In this document: positions 1 to 8,461 of the stretch, piece after piece
Layout of the letters: each line of letters starts with the position of its first letter
How positions within the stretch are numbered: position 1 is the stretch's first letter
Assembly (NCBI GenBank): GCA_030067055.1
Contig: JASJAL010000004.1
Span: forward strand, 1-17,700
Direction: 5' to 3'
Length of the DNA: 17,700 bases
Origin: Kiloniellales bacterium
GTDB lineage: Bacteria; Pseudomonadota; Alphaproteobacteria; Kiloniellales; JAKSBE01
Made by a program: the position numbers and the translations under genes
The notes under the pieces: model-generated
Databases searched by the model: none
Told to the model about the DNA's origin: nothing
Seen by the model: only the letters and a program-made list of their open reading frames with translations

Positions 1-53
1 GCCGTCGGTGCCAGGACAAGCCATTTCTTGATCGCATCACTGATCTGAAGCAT
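1..53 (-). CDS. Possible 5' end of a minus-strand gene cut by the window edge
   Basis: On the minus strand an ATG at 53-51 opens a frame that stays open to the window edge, reading MLQISDAIKKWLVLAPTA. It would be transcribed divergently from the HAD-HD gene. Seventeen codons are too few to name a family, and an open frame of this length is expected by chance in GC-rich DNA. It is listed only because the gap up to position 268 otherwise holds no gene. Confidence 0.2.
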   Translation of the reverse strand, partial: MLQISDAIKKWLVLAPT

Positions 54-268
54 CACAACTCACATCGCGAAGATGTCCGGAGCCGGCCGCTGGACGGCGT
101 GCCGAATCATCCGCTTTTCAGGAAACTCGATCCCGGTTTCTACTCAATCGGCCCCCGCCATGCAACGGGGTCGGGCCGCCCACCACCGGACCGCGCCGCT
201 TCTGCGCCGGCGGCTTGCTCGCGGCCGCAGCGCTCCCTAGGCTCCGCCGAAACCACGCGGGGAACCCG

Positions 269-1774
269 ATGCTGAAGGCGGTAAGCTTCGATTTCTGGGA
301 CACCCTGGTCCGAAACGACTCCGATGAGCCCAAGCGCGCAGCCCAGAGCCTGCGAACCAAGCCGGCGGAGCGTCGGCACTTGGTCTGGCAGGCGCTCAAC
401 GACCTGGCGCCGATCAACCCAGAGGCAGTGGCGGCGGCCTACGACAGCGCCGATGCCGCCTTCGAAAGGGCCCAGCAGGAAGACTACGTGACCTGGACCA
501 TCGGCCAGCGGTTGCGCCGGATCCTGGGTTCCCTCGGCCGCGAATTGCCCGCCGAGGCCTTCGCCGAAATCGTCAAGGCGCACGAGGAGATGGAGATCGC
601 AGTCCCGCCCGATGCCGTGGAAGGCGTCGCCGAGGCGCTAGGCGGCCTAGCCTTGCGCTACCGGCTCTGCGTGATCTCCGATACTTCGGTCTCGCCGGCC
701 GGAACCCTGCGACGTCTGCTAGCTTCGCAGGGCCTGGCGGACTTCTTTGCTGGCTTCGCCTTCTCCGACGTGATCGGACATGCCATGCCGCATCGCGCGA
801 TCTTCGAGTCCGCGGCCGACCAGCTGGGCGTCGAGCCCCACGAGTTGCTCCACATCGGCGACCGCGAGGACAAGGACATCAAAGGCGCGAAGGCGCTGGG
901 GATGAAAGCCATTCTCTTCGTCGGCGCCAGGGACCGTGGTCGGGACGGCACGGCCGCCGACGCGGTCTGCGAGCGCGCCGCCGAGCTGCCCGAGATCATC
1001 GATCGATTGGCAAGCGCGGCCAGCGCTCGAGCTCCCGCTCCGGCCAGTCAGGCCGCAACGCCCGATCAGGCCCGGGCGGCGGCGCAGGGCGCGGTCCCGG
1101 CCGCGGCAGGGCCGGAGCCGAGCGCACTGCAGTCGACGGCAAAACGGAGACCGGCCGAGAAAGCTCCGCGCGCCTGGCAGCGCATGCTCTCGGGCCGGCG
1201 GTTGGACCTGCTCGACCCCTCGCCGCTCGACGTCGAGATCGAGGACATCGCCCACGGCCTGTCGCGGGTCGCGCGCTGGAACGGCCAGACGGCCGGCGAC
1301 TGGGCTTTCTCGGTGGCCCAGCACAGCTTGGTGGTCGAGGAGATCTTCCGACGCCTGAGACCGGGTGCCGAGCGCCCGGCCTGCCGGGCGGCCCTGCTGC
1401 ACGACGCGCCCGAATACGTGGTCGGCGACCTGATCACGCCGTTCAAGGCCTCGGTAGGCGGCGGTTACAAGGCGCTGGAGCAACGCCTGCTGACCGCCGT
1501 GCACCTGCGCTTCGGCCTGCCGGCCACGCTGCCAAAGGCGCTGAATGCCGATATCAAGCGCGCCGACCGGGCCGCAGCCTACCTGGAAGCGACGCAGCTG
1601 GCCGGCTTCGGCGAGGCCGAGGCCAAACGGATCTTCGGCCGGCCGCGCGGCTACGAGGACCTCGGGCTCGACCGGGTCCGACTCGAGCCTTGGCCACCTT
1701 CCGAGGCCAAGTCCCGCTTTCTGGCGCGCTTCGCCAAGCTCGACGCACCGGAGACCAGGACGAAAGCGGACTGA
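269..1774 (+). CDS. HAD-like domain fused to YfbR-like HD-domain nucleotidase
   Basis: The 501-residue protein has two parts. Residues 1-245 are HAD-like: nucleophile motif FDFWDTL at 7-13 (Asp8), motif II ISDTS at 136-140, and HIGDREDKD at 195-203 with the acidic motif IV. Residues 249-300 are an Ala/Pro-rich linker. Residues 301-501 resemble E. coli YfbR, a 5'-deoxynucleotidase: His352, the His378-Asp379 pair followed by PEYVVGDLITPFK, and Asp433 in KRADRAAAYLE form the H..HD..D metal site. From what I know of the family, the HD part usually stands alone at about 200 residues in alphaproteobacteria, so this looks like a fusion. The HAD part has Trp10 where phosphatases have the general acid/base Asp, and Met173 where the motif III Lys is expected, so its activity is doubtful. 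ATG 269 is chosen because GGGGA lies just upstream and homology begins there; an in-frame TTG at 215 would add 18 unlike residues. A role in nucleotide pool cleaning is inferred. Confidence 0.85.
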   Translation: MLKAVSFDFWDTLVRNDSDEPKRAAQSLRTKPAERRHLVWQALNDLAPINPEAVAAAYDSADAAFERAQQEDYVTWTIGQRLRRILGSLGRELPAEAFAEIVKAHEEMEIAVPPDAVEGVAEALGGLALRYRLCVISDTSVSPAGTLRRLLASQGLADFFAGFAFSDVIGHAMPHRAIFESAADQLGVEPHELLHIGDREDKDIKGAKALGMKAILFVGARDRGRDGTAADAVCERAAELPEIIDRLASAASARAPAPASQAATPDQARAAAQGAVPAAAGPEPSALQSTAKRRPAEKAPRAWQRMLSGRRLDLLDPSPLDVEIEDIAHGLSRVARWNGQTAGDWAFSVAQHSLVVEEIFRRLRPGAERPACRAALLHDAPEYVVGDLITPFKASVGGGYKALEQRLLTAVHLRFGLPATLPKALNADIKRADRAAAYLEATQLAGFGEAEAKRIFGRPRGYEDLGLDRVRLEPWPPSEAKSRFLARFAKLDAPETRTKAD

Positions 1775-1792
1775 ACCGCTGCCGAAAGCGTT

Positions 1793-1834
1793 ATCCGGTC
1801 AGATGGACTCGCTTTGCGCTCCAGCTGGCCGGAT
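1793..1834. repeat. Hairpin 1 in the gap before hpnB
   Basis: ATCCGGTCAG (1793-1802) pairs with CTGGCCGGAT (1825-1834), with one G-T wobble. Inner TGGA/TCCA and CGC/GCG pairs close on a TTT loop. It begins 18 bases after the stop of the HAD-HD gene. It could be a terminator without a clear U tract, or one unit of a dispersed palindromic repeat. No other copy was seen in this window. Confidence 0.6.
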
Positions 1835-1857
1835 GTAGCGCCCTAGCTTTTCGGTGT

Positions 1858-1909
1858 TAGCGCACGACTCCCGGCCAGACGCGAACGCGTCTGATCGGGA
1901 AGTGCGCTA
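1858..1909. repeat. Hairpin 2, long interrupted palindrome before hpnB
   Basis: Three nested arms pair about a central AA at 1884-1885: TAGCGCAC/GTGCGCTA (1858-1865, 1902-1909), TCCCG/CGGGA (1869-1873, 1896-1900) and CAGACGCG/CGCGTCTG (1876-1883, 1886-1893). Only short bulges and two mismatched positions interrupt a 52-base structure. It ends 42 bases before the hpnB start. It may act as a transcription attenuator or operator, or be an intergenic palindromic repeat; the sequence does not decide. Confidence 0.65.
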
Positions 1910-1951
1910 GGCGCTGGACCGCCCCGGACGTGGCGGCTATCAGTCACGGCC

Positions 1952-3160
1952 ATGAACACCGCCTTGCTGATCATCTCGGTTCTGCCGCTGCTTGCATGGA
2001 TCTACCTGCTGCTCTTTCACGGCGGGTTCTGGCGCGGCCGCGAGCGCCTGGACGGCATACCCGGCGACCTCGGCGACTGGCCTGCGGTGGTCGCCATCGT
2101 GCCGGCCCGCAACGAGGCCGACGTCGTCGGCCAGGCCATGACCTCGCTGCTCCGCCAGGACTATCCCGGGAGCCTGACGGTGATCCTGGTCGACGATCAC
2201 AGCGACGACGGCACGGCCGAGGCCGCGACCGCGGCGTCGCGCCGGACGGCGCGGCCCGAGCGCTTGCAGATCCGCGACGCCCGCGACCTCCCGCCCGGTT
2301 GGCTGGGCAAGCCCTGGGCGCTGTCGGAAGGCCTGCGTCAGGCCGATGCCGAGACACCCGAGGCGCCCTACGTCTGGCTGACAGACGCCGACATCGCGCA
2401 CGACCCCCAGAACCTGCGCCGCCTGGTCGCCAAGGCCGAGGCGGAGGATCTCGATTTGGTCTCGCAGATGGTGCTTCTGCGCAGCGAAGGCTTCTGGGCC
2501 CGGTTGCTGATCCCGGCTTTCGTGTTCTTCTTCCAGAAGCTCTATCCCTTCGCCTGGATCAACGATCACCGGCGCGACGTCGCGGGCGCCGCCGGCGGCT
2601 GCGTCCTGCTGCGGCGCCAGGCCCTGGCTGCGGCCGGCGGTTTCGAGGTGATCAGGGACGCCCTGATCGACGACTGCACCCTGGCCCGCGCCATTGCCGA
2701 CCGGGGCCGCTCCGGCGGCGGCCGGCTGTTCCTCGCCCTGACCGATGCTGCAGAGAGCTTGCGCCCATACGAAGGGCTGGGCGGGGTCTGGCGCATGGTC
2801 GCGCGCTCGGCCTATACCCAGCTCCGGCATTCGCCCCTGCTGCTGTGCGGTACCCTGCTCGGGATGGCCCTGGTCTATCTCGCGGCTCCGGCCGTCGCCG
2901 TCACCTACCCCTGGCACGGTGCCGTCGTTCCGGCCGCGCTGGGCTTGCTGGTCTGGGCGACGATGGCCGGCGCTTTCCTGCCGACCCTCCGGCTCTATCG
3001 CCAGCCGCCGGCCTTCGCCGTGCTCCTGCCGCTTGCCGGCCTGCTCTATGCCGCGATGACACTGGAGTCCGCAGTGGCCCATTGGCGCGGTCGCGGCGGT
3101 GCCTGGAAGGGCCGGGTCGCGGGCGGCACAGCGCTGGAACGCGGCGGCCACGCCGGTTAA
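1952..3160 (+). CDS. hpnB: Hopanoid-locus glycosyltransferase HpnB
   Basis: The 402-residue membrane-bound family 2 glycosyltransferase begins with a hydrophobic helix (about residues 3-22). The GT-A domain follows, with VAIVPARNEAD near 47-57, the nucleotide-binding VDDHSDDGT at 80-88, the metal-binding DAD at 145-147 and an acidic IDD at 239-241. Hydrophobic segments near 183-202, 295-317, 323-345 and 354-370 suggest it is anchored in the inner membrane. It matches hopene-associated glycosyltransferase HpnB in length and in its place directly before hpnC. Its exact donor and acceptor are not established; decoration of hopanoids is the usual inference. The start is ATG 1952, with no strong ribosome site visible. 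The stop is 10 bases before hpnC, so this is the first gene of hpnBCDE-shc. Confidence 0.93.
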   Translation: MNTALLIISVLPLLAWIYLLLFHGGFWRGRERLDGIPGDLGDWPAVVAIVPARNEADVVGQAMTSLLRQDYPGSLTVILVDDHSDDGTAEAATAASRRTARPERLQIRDARDLPPGWLGKPWALSEGLRQADAETPEAPYVWLTDADIAHDPQNLRRLVAKAEAEDLDLVSQMVLLRSEGFWARLLIPAFVFFFQKLYPFAWINDHRRDVAGAAGGCVLLRRQALAAAGGFEVIRDALIDDCTLARAIADRGRSGGGRLFLALTDAAESLRPYEGLGGVWRMVARSAYTQLRHSPLLLCGTLLGMALVYLAAPAVAVTYPWHGAVVPAALGLLVWATMAGAFLPTLRLYRQPPAFAVLLPLAGLLYAAMTLESAVAHWRGRGGAWKGRVAGGTALERGGHAG

Positions 3161-3170
3161 GCTGCGCGCC

Positions 3171-4070
3171 ATGACCGAATCCCCAGGCCAAGTCGAGACG
3201 CCCTCGGGCAAGGGCGCCGGCGACGAGAATTTCCCGGTCGGATCTTTTCTGCTGCCCCGGCGGCTGCGGCCGCACGTCGCAGTCTTCTACGCCTATGCCC
3301 GCGCCATCGACGACATCGCCGACAACCCGGAGCTCGCGCCGGAGGACAAGGTCGCGCGCCTGGACCGCATGGCCGCGGCGATCGAAGGGCGGGAAGCGGG
3401 CGTCCCCGCTCTGATGACGGCGGAGCGGATGCGGCAGAGCCTGCTCGAGACCGACATCACCACCAAGCACTGCCTGGACCTGATCTCCGCCTTCCAGCAG
3501 GACGCGGTGAAGCTGCGTTATGACGACTGGGCCGATCTCCTGGACTACTGCGACCGTTCGGCCAATCCGGTCGGGCGCTACCTGCTCGATCTGCACGGTG
3601 AAAGCCCGGACGGCTATCCGGCCTCCGACGCGCTCTGCAGCGCCCTGCAGGTGCTCAACCACCTGCAGGACTGCCAGGACGACTACCTGAGCCTCGACCG
3701 CGTCTACCTGCCGGGGGACTGGATGGCCGAGGCCGGGATCACCGTCGAGGCGCTGCGCGGCGAAACGGCGAGCCCGGGTCTGCGCCGGGTCATCGACCGC
3801 TGCCTGGACGGCACCGAAATCCTGGTCCGTCAGGCCGGCGCGCTACCCGCCCACCTCAACAGCCTTCACCTCGGCATGGAGTCGGCGGTCATCGTCCATA
3901 TCGCCGAGGAGTTGACCGACCTGCTCCGGCGCCGCGATCCGGTGGCCGAGCGGGTCGAGCTGAGCAAGCCGGCCTTCCTGTGGTGCGGTCTGCGCGGCGT
4001 TGTCGGCGAAATCCTCGGCCGACTGCGGCCCAGCGCAAAACGCTTGCAGCCGGCAGGCGAGCGCGGGTAG
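3171..4070 (+). CDS. hpnC: Hydroxysqualene synthase HpnC (squalene/phytoene synthase family)
   Basis: The 299-residue all-helical prenyl synthase is HpnC by sequence style and gene order. In the three-step bacterial squalene route, HpnC converts presqualene diphosphate, made by HpnD, to hydroxysqualene. The first Asp-rich motif is AIDDIADNP (DDIAD at 47-51). The second is LNHLQDCQDDYLSLDRVYLP at about 162-181. The N-terminal FPVGSFLLPRRLRPHVAVFYAYAR is typical of HpnC. ATG 3171 is used because the family resemblance begins soon after it; the same frame is open upstream into the end of hpnB (possible starts from 3099) but that extension is not family-like. The gene lies 10 bases after hpnB and 33 before hpnD, so co-transcription is very likely. 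Confidence 0.95.
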   Translation: MTESPGQVETPSGKGAGDENFPVGSFLLPRRLRPHVAVFYAYARAIDDIADNPELAPEDKVARLDRMAAAIEGREAGVPALMTAERMRQSLLETDITTKHCLDLISAFQQDAVKLRYDDWADLLDYCDRSANPVGRYLLDLHGESPDGYPASDALCSALQVLNHLQDCQDDYLSLDRVYLPGDWMAEAGITVEALRGETASPGLRRVIDRCLDGTEILVRQAGALPAHLNSLHLGMESAVIVHIAEELTDLLRRRDPVAERVELSKPAFLWCGLRGVVGEILGRLRPSAKRLQPAGERG

Positions 4071-4103
4071 TTCAGAGTTCGCCGCTCCCGGGGGTCCGAA
4101 GGC

Positions 4104-4973
<870 letters not shown>

Positions 4974-4976
4974 CCC

Positions 4977-6287
4977 GTGACCGCCGCCGCCACAGCAATC
5001 GCCCCCGAAGCGCAGGCCCCCGTGGCAGAGGCCGAAGGCCGCTGTCACATCGTCGGCGCCGGACTGGCCGGACTGGCCTGCGCCGTCGCCCTGGCCGAGC
5101 AGGGCCGGCCGATCAGCCTCTACGACGCGGCCGGACAGGCGGGCGGGCGCTGCCGCTCGCTCTTCGACCAGAACCTCGAGCGACCGATCGACAACGGCAA
5201 CCACCTTCTGCTGTCGGCCAACCAGGCGGCGCTGGGCTTTCTCGACACCATCGGCGCCGGCGACAGCCTGGTCGGGCCACCGGACGCCGCCTTTCCCTTC
5301 CTCGATCTGCGCAGCGGCGAACGCTGGACCCTGCGGCCCAACAACGGGCCGCTGCCCTGGTGGATCCTCTTCGCCCGCCGCCGGGTGCCGGGCAGCCACC
5401 TCGGCGACTATCTGAAGGGACTGTCGATCCTTCTTGCATCGGACCGCGACACCGTGACCGACCGGATTGCCGCCGAGGGACCGCTGTGGGAGCGCTTCTG
5501 GGAGCCGCTGACCGTGGCGGCCCTGAACACCGCCCCCGAGGAGGCTTCAGCGCGGCTCTTGCGGGCGGTGGTGATGGAAACCTTCGTCCGCGGCGCAGCG
5601 GCTTGCCGCCCGCTGATCGCAAAGCAGGGTCTTTCGGACAGCTTCGTCGAGCCGGCCCTGGCCTATCTCCGGGATCACGGGGCCGAGATCAACTTCAACT
5701 GGCGACTCCGCGCCCTCGAGGACGACGGCAAGCAGGTGACGGCCCTCGACTTCGGGGTCGAGCGGCGGCGACTCGGTCCGACGGATTCGGTCGTGATCGC
5801 CTTGCCCGCACCCGGAGCCAAATCGATCCTCCCGGAACTGGACGCGCCCCTCGACACCCGGCCGATCGTCAACGGCCACATCCGGCTGCCGCGGCCGGTC
5901 GGGCTGCCCGAGGGCGGGCCTGTGCTCGGCCTGATCGGCGGCACGGCCCAGTGGCTCTTCCTGCGCGGCGACGTGGTGAGCCTGACGGTCAGCGCTGCCG
6001 AGGAGTTGGCCGGGCTGCCCAACGAGACCGTTGCCGCGCGCCTTTGGCAGGACACCGCGAAGGCCCTGGAGCTGGATCCCGACGAGGTGCCGCCGATCCG
6101 GATCATCAAGGAAAAGCGCGCGACCTTCGCCCAGACGCCCGAGGCGGCGGCGCATCGCCCGGGCCCGGAAACCCGCTGGCGCAATGCGTTTCTCGCCGGG
6201 GACTGGACCGATACCGGCTTCCCGGCAACCATCGAGGGCGCCATCCGCTCGGGGCAAGCCGCAGCAAAAAAACTTGCAAACCCTTAA
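4977..6287 (+). CDS. hpnE: Hydroxysqualene dehydroxylase HpnE (FAD amine-oxidase-like)
   Basis: The 436-residue flavoprotein reduces hydroxysqualene to squalene, the last step before cyclisation. The N-terminal Rossmann FAD-binding site is HIVGAGLAGLACAVALAEQG (GAGLAG at 27-32), with the acidic end LYDA near 48-51 and the following GGRCRS near 56-61, as in phytoene-desaturase-like enzymes. The C-terminal FAD motif is seen in AFLAGDWTDTGFPATIEGAIRSGQAAA. About 20 residues precede the nucleotide-binding fold and look like a low-complexity Ala/Glu tail. The start is GTG 4977, three bases after the hpnD stop. A 99-base gap separates it from shc, the largest gap within the five-gene run. Confidence 0.94.
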   Translation: MTAAATAIAPEAQAPVAEAEGRCHIVGAGLAGLACAVALAEQGRPISLYDAAGQAGGRCRSLFDQNLERPIDNGNHLLLSANQAALGFLDTIGAGDSLVGPPDAAFPFLDLRSGERWTLRPNNGPLPWWILFARRRVPGSHLGDYLKGLSILLASDRDTVTDRIAAEGPLWERFWEPLTVAALNTAPEEASARLLRAVVMETFVRGAAACRPLIAKQGLSDSFVEPALAYLRDHGAEINFNWRLRALEDDGKQVTALDFGVERRRLGPTDSVVIALPAPGAKSILPELDAPLDTRPIVNGHIRLPRPVGLPEGGPVLGLIGGTAQWLFLRGDVVSLTVSAAEELAGLPNETVAARLWQDTAKALELDPDEVPPIRIIKEKRATFAQTPEAAAHRPGPETRWRNAFLAGDWTDTGFPATIEGAIRSGQAAAKKLANP

Positions 6288-6386
6288 GAATCTTGCCAAT
6301 TCACGCTATTGCAACAAAACGCAGCCTGCTCTACCTTCTCGCGCGGCGGGCAGTTACCAGAAACTAAGTGGGGAAGTCGACACACA

Positions 6387-8321
6387 ATGGATTCCCACGC
6401 CCGAGTCATCGAACCGGAATCCCCAAACCTCGAATCAGTCATCGAAGACGCCAAGGAAGAGCTGTTGAAGCGGCAACGCGACGACGGCCATTGGATCTTC
6501 GAGTTCGAGGCGGACGCGACGATACCGGCCGAATACCTGCTGCTGCAGCATTTCCTCGGCAACGTCGAGGAAGAGCTGCAGGCGAAGATCGCCGTCTATC
6601 TGCGTCGGATCCAGGCTGATCACGGCGGCTGGCCGCTGTTCTTCGACGGCGACCTCGACATCTCGGCGACGGTCAAGGCCTACTACGCGCTGAAGCTGGC
6701 CGGCGACGACCCGGACGCGCCGCACATGGCGCGGGCGCGCGAGGCGCTGCTGGCCCGCGGCGGTGCGGCCAAGGCCAACGTCTTCACCCGCATCACTCTG
6801 GCGCTCTTCGGTCAGGTGCCCTGGCGGGCGGTTCCGGTGATGCCGGTCGAGATCATGCTGCTGCCGCAGTGGTTCCCCTTCCATCTCTCGAAGGTGTCCT
6901 ACTGGTCGCGGACGGTGATCGCGCCCCTGCTGGTGCTTATGGCGCTGAAGCCCAAGGCCAAGAATCCAAAGGCCGTCGACATCCGCGAGCTCTTCCTTCG
7001 GGATCCGGAGGACGAGGACTACAAGATGAACGCCACCGGCAAGGCGCTGGGCTCGGTCTTCGTCGGGATCGACAAGGTGCTGCGTGTGGTCGAGCCCCTG
7101 TTCCCGAAGAAGAGCCGCGCGATTGCCATCGACAAGGCCGTCGACTTCATCAAGCCTCGGCTCAACGGCGAGGACGGCCTGGGCGGCATCTTTCCGGCCA
7201 TGGCCAACGCGGTCATGGCCTTCGAGGCCCTGGGCTATCCCCGCGACGACACCGACTTCGCGACCGCCCGCGACGCCATCGAGAAGATGCTGGTGGTGCG
7301 CGAGGACGAGGCCTATTGCCAGCCCTGCCTCTCGCCTATCTGGGACACCTGCTTGGCCGCCCACGCCCTGCTCGAGGCCGGCGAGGATCCCGACAGCGGC
7401 GCCATGCGCAAGGCCTATCAGTGGCTGCTCGAGCGCGAGATCACCGAGGTCAAGGGCGACTGGGCCTGGCAGCGCCCCGATCTGGCCCCGAGCGGATGGG
7501 CCTTCGAGTATCGCAATGACTACTATCCGGACGTCGACGACACCGCGGTCGTGGTTGCGGCCCTGGACCGGGCCAAGACCCCGAGGCATCACGCCGCCGT
7601 CGAGCGAGCCGCGGTCTGGATCGAAGGCATGCAGAGCCGTAACGGCGGCTGGGGCTCCTTCGACGCCGACAACACCTGCCACTATCTGAACTACATCCCC
7701 TTCGCAGATCACGGTGCCTTGCTCGACCCGCCGACGGTCGACGTCACCGCGCGCTGCCTCTCGATGCTCTGCCAGCTCGGCTACGACCGGAATCATCCGG
7801 TGATCGCCCGCGGCCTGGAGTATCTGCGCAGCGAGCAGGAGGAAGACGGCTCCTGGTACGGCCGCTGGGGCATCAATTACGTCTATGGCACCTGGTCGGC
7901 GCTCTGCGCCTTCAATATCGCCGGCGAGGACATGCAGGCACCGCACATCCGCAAGGCGGTCGCCTACCTCGAGTCGGTCCAGCGCGACGACGGCGGCTGG
8001 GGCGAGGACTGCGCCACCTACTGGCTGGAGCGGCGTGACGAGGTCAAGGCCAGCACCGCGTCGCAGACCTCCTGGGCGCTGCTCGCCCTGATGGCCGCCG
8101 GCGAGGTCGACAGCCCGGCCGTCGAGCGCGGCATCGACTACCTGCTGCACCTGCCCCGCGAGGGCGCGAAGTGGCAGGAGGACCACTACACGGGAACCGG
8201 ATTCCCGCGGGTCTTCTACATCCGCTACGACGGCTACAGCGCGTACTTCCCGCTCTGGGCCCTGGCCCGCTACCGCAACCTCCGCCAGGCCAACGAGCAA
8301 AGCGTCAGGTACGGCATGTGA
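6387..8321 (+). CDS. shc: Squalene-hopene cyclase
   Basis: The 644-residue class II terpene cyclase (also called HpnF) turns squalene into hopene/diplopterol at the inner membrane. The protonating Asp motif is YPDVDDTAVVV (DVDD at 382-385). QW-type repeats appear at DGHW (33-36), GGWPLFFDGD (80-89), GGWGSFDADN (420-429), DGSWYGRWG (487-495) and GGWGEDCATYW (536-546). The C-terminal FYIRYDGYSAYFPLWALARYR is diagnostic of the family. Length fits known cyclases (about 630-720). ATG 6387 is preferred because GGGGAAG lies 10 bases upstream and the frame before it is unlike the family; an in-frame upstream start at 6309 is open but unlikely. The 99-base leader has an A-rich stretch near 6266-6273 but no promoter I would assert. 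It is the last gene of the plus-strand run. Confidence 0.97.
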   Translation: MDSHARVIEPESPNLESVIEDAKEELLKRQRDDGHWIFEFEADATIPAEYLLLQHFLGNVEEELQAKIAVYLRRIQADHGGWPLFFDGDLDISATVKAYYALKLAGDDPDAPHMARAREALLARGGAAKANVFTRITLALFGQVPWRAVPVMPVEIMLLPQWFPFHLSKVSYWSRTVIAPLLVLMALKPKAKNPKAVDIRELFLRDPEDEDYKMNATGKALGSVFVGIDKVLRVVEPLFPKKSRAIAIDKAVDFIKPRLNGEDGLGGIFPAMANAVMAFEALGYPRDDTDFATARDAIEKMLVVREDEAYCQPCLSPIWDTCLAAHALLEAGEDPDSGAMRKAYQWLLEREITEVKGDWAWQRPDLAPSGWAFEYRNDYYPDVDDTAVVVAALDRAKTPRHHAAVERAAVWIEGMQSRNGGWGSFDADNTCHYLNYIPFADHGALLDPPTVDVTARCLSMLCQLGYDRNHPVIARGLEYLRSEQEEDGSWYGRWGINYVYGTWSALCAFNIAGEDMQAPHIRKAVAYLESVQRDDGGWGEDCATYWLERRDEVKASTASQTSWALLALMAAGEVDSPAVERGIDYLLHLPREGAKWQEDHYTGTGFPRVFYIRYDGYSAYFPLWALARYRNLRQANEQSVRYGM

Positions 8322-8416
8322 CCCGGCAGGATTGACGCAATCACGGGCTTCGTATTCCCACCCCCAGAGATCGCGAAGCCACTGGTAGGAAAGAGAAAAG
8401 CGCGACAGCGAGCGAA

Positions 8417-8446
8417 AGCCTCGAACCTCTGGCAGTGTTCGAGGCT
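8417..8446. terminator. Hairpin between convergent shc and the C1 peptidase
   Basis: A perfect 10-base stem, AGCCTCGAAC (8417-8426) with GTTCGAGGCT (8437-8446), encloses a 10-base loop. It sits 96 bases after the shc stop and 16 bases beyond the peptidase stop, where a shared terminator would be expected. The plus side has no T run. On the minus strand the stem is followed by TTTCG only, so it is not a classic intrinsic terminator. Confidence 0.5.
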
Positions 8447-8461
8447 GGATATCCATCAAGC

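Noticed and set aside
1930..3174. Two further long frames over hpnB, one on each strand
   Set aside because: Both are low-complexity Arg/Gly/Pro-rich translations; the frame from 1952 has the complete glycosyltransferase signature.
6274..6302. TTGCAA-based promoter in the gap before shc
   Set aside because: At a 17-base spacing the -10 position reads CAATTC, which does not match, so no promoter is claimed.
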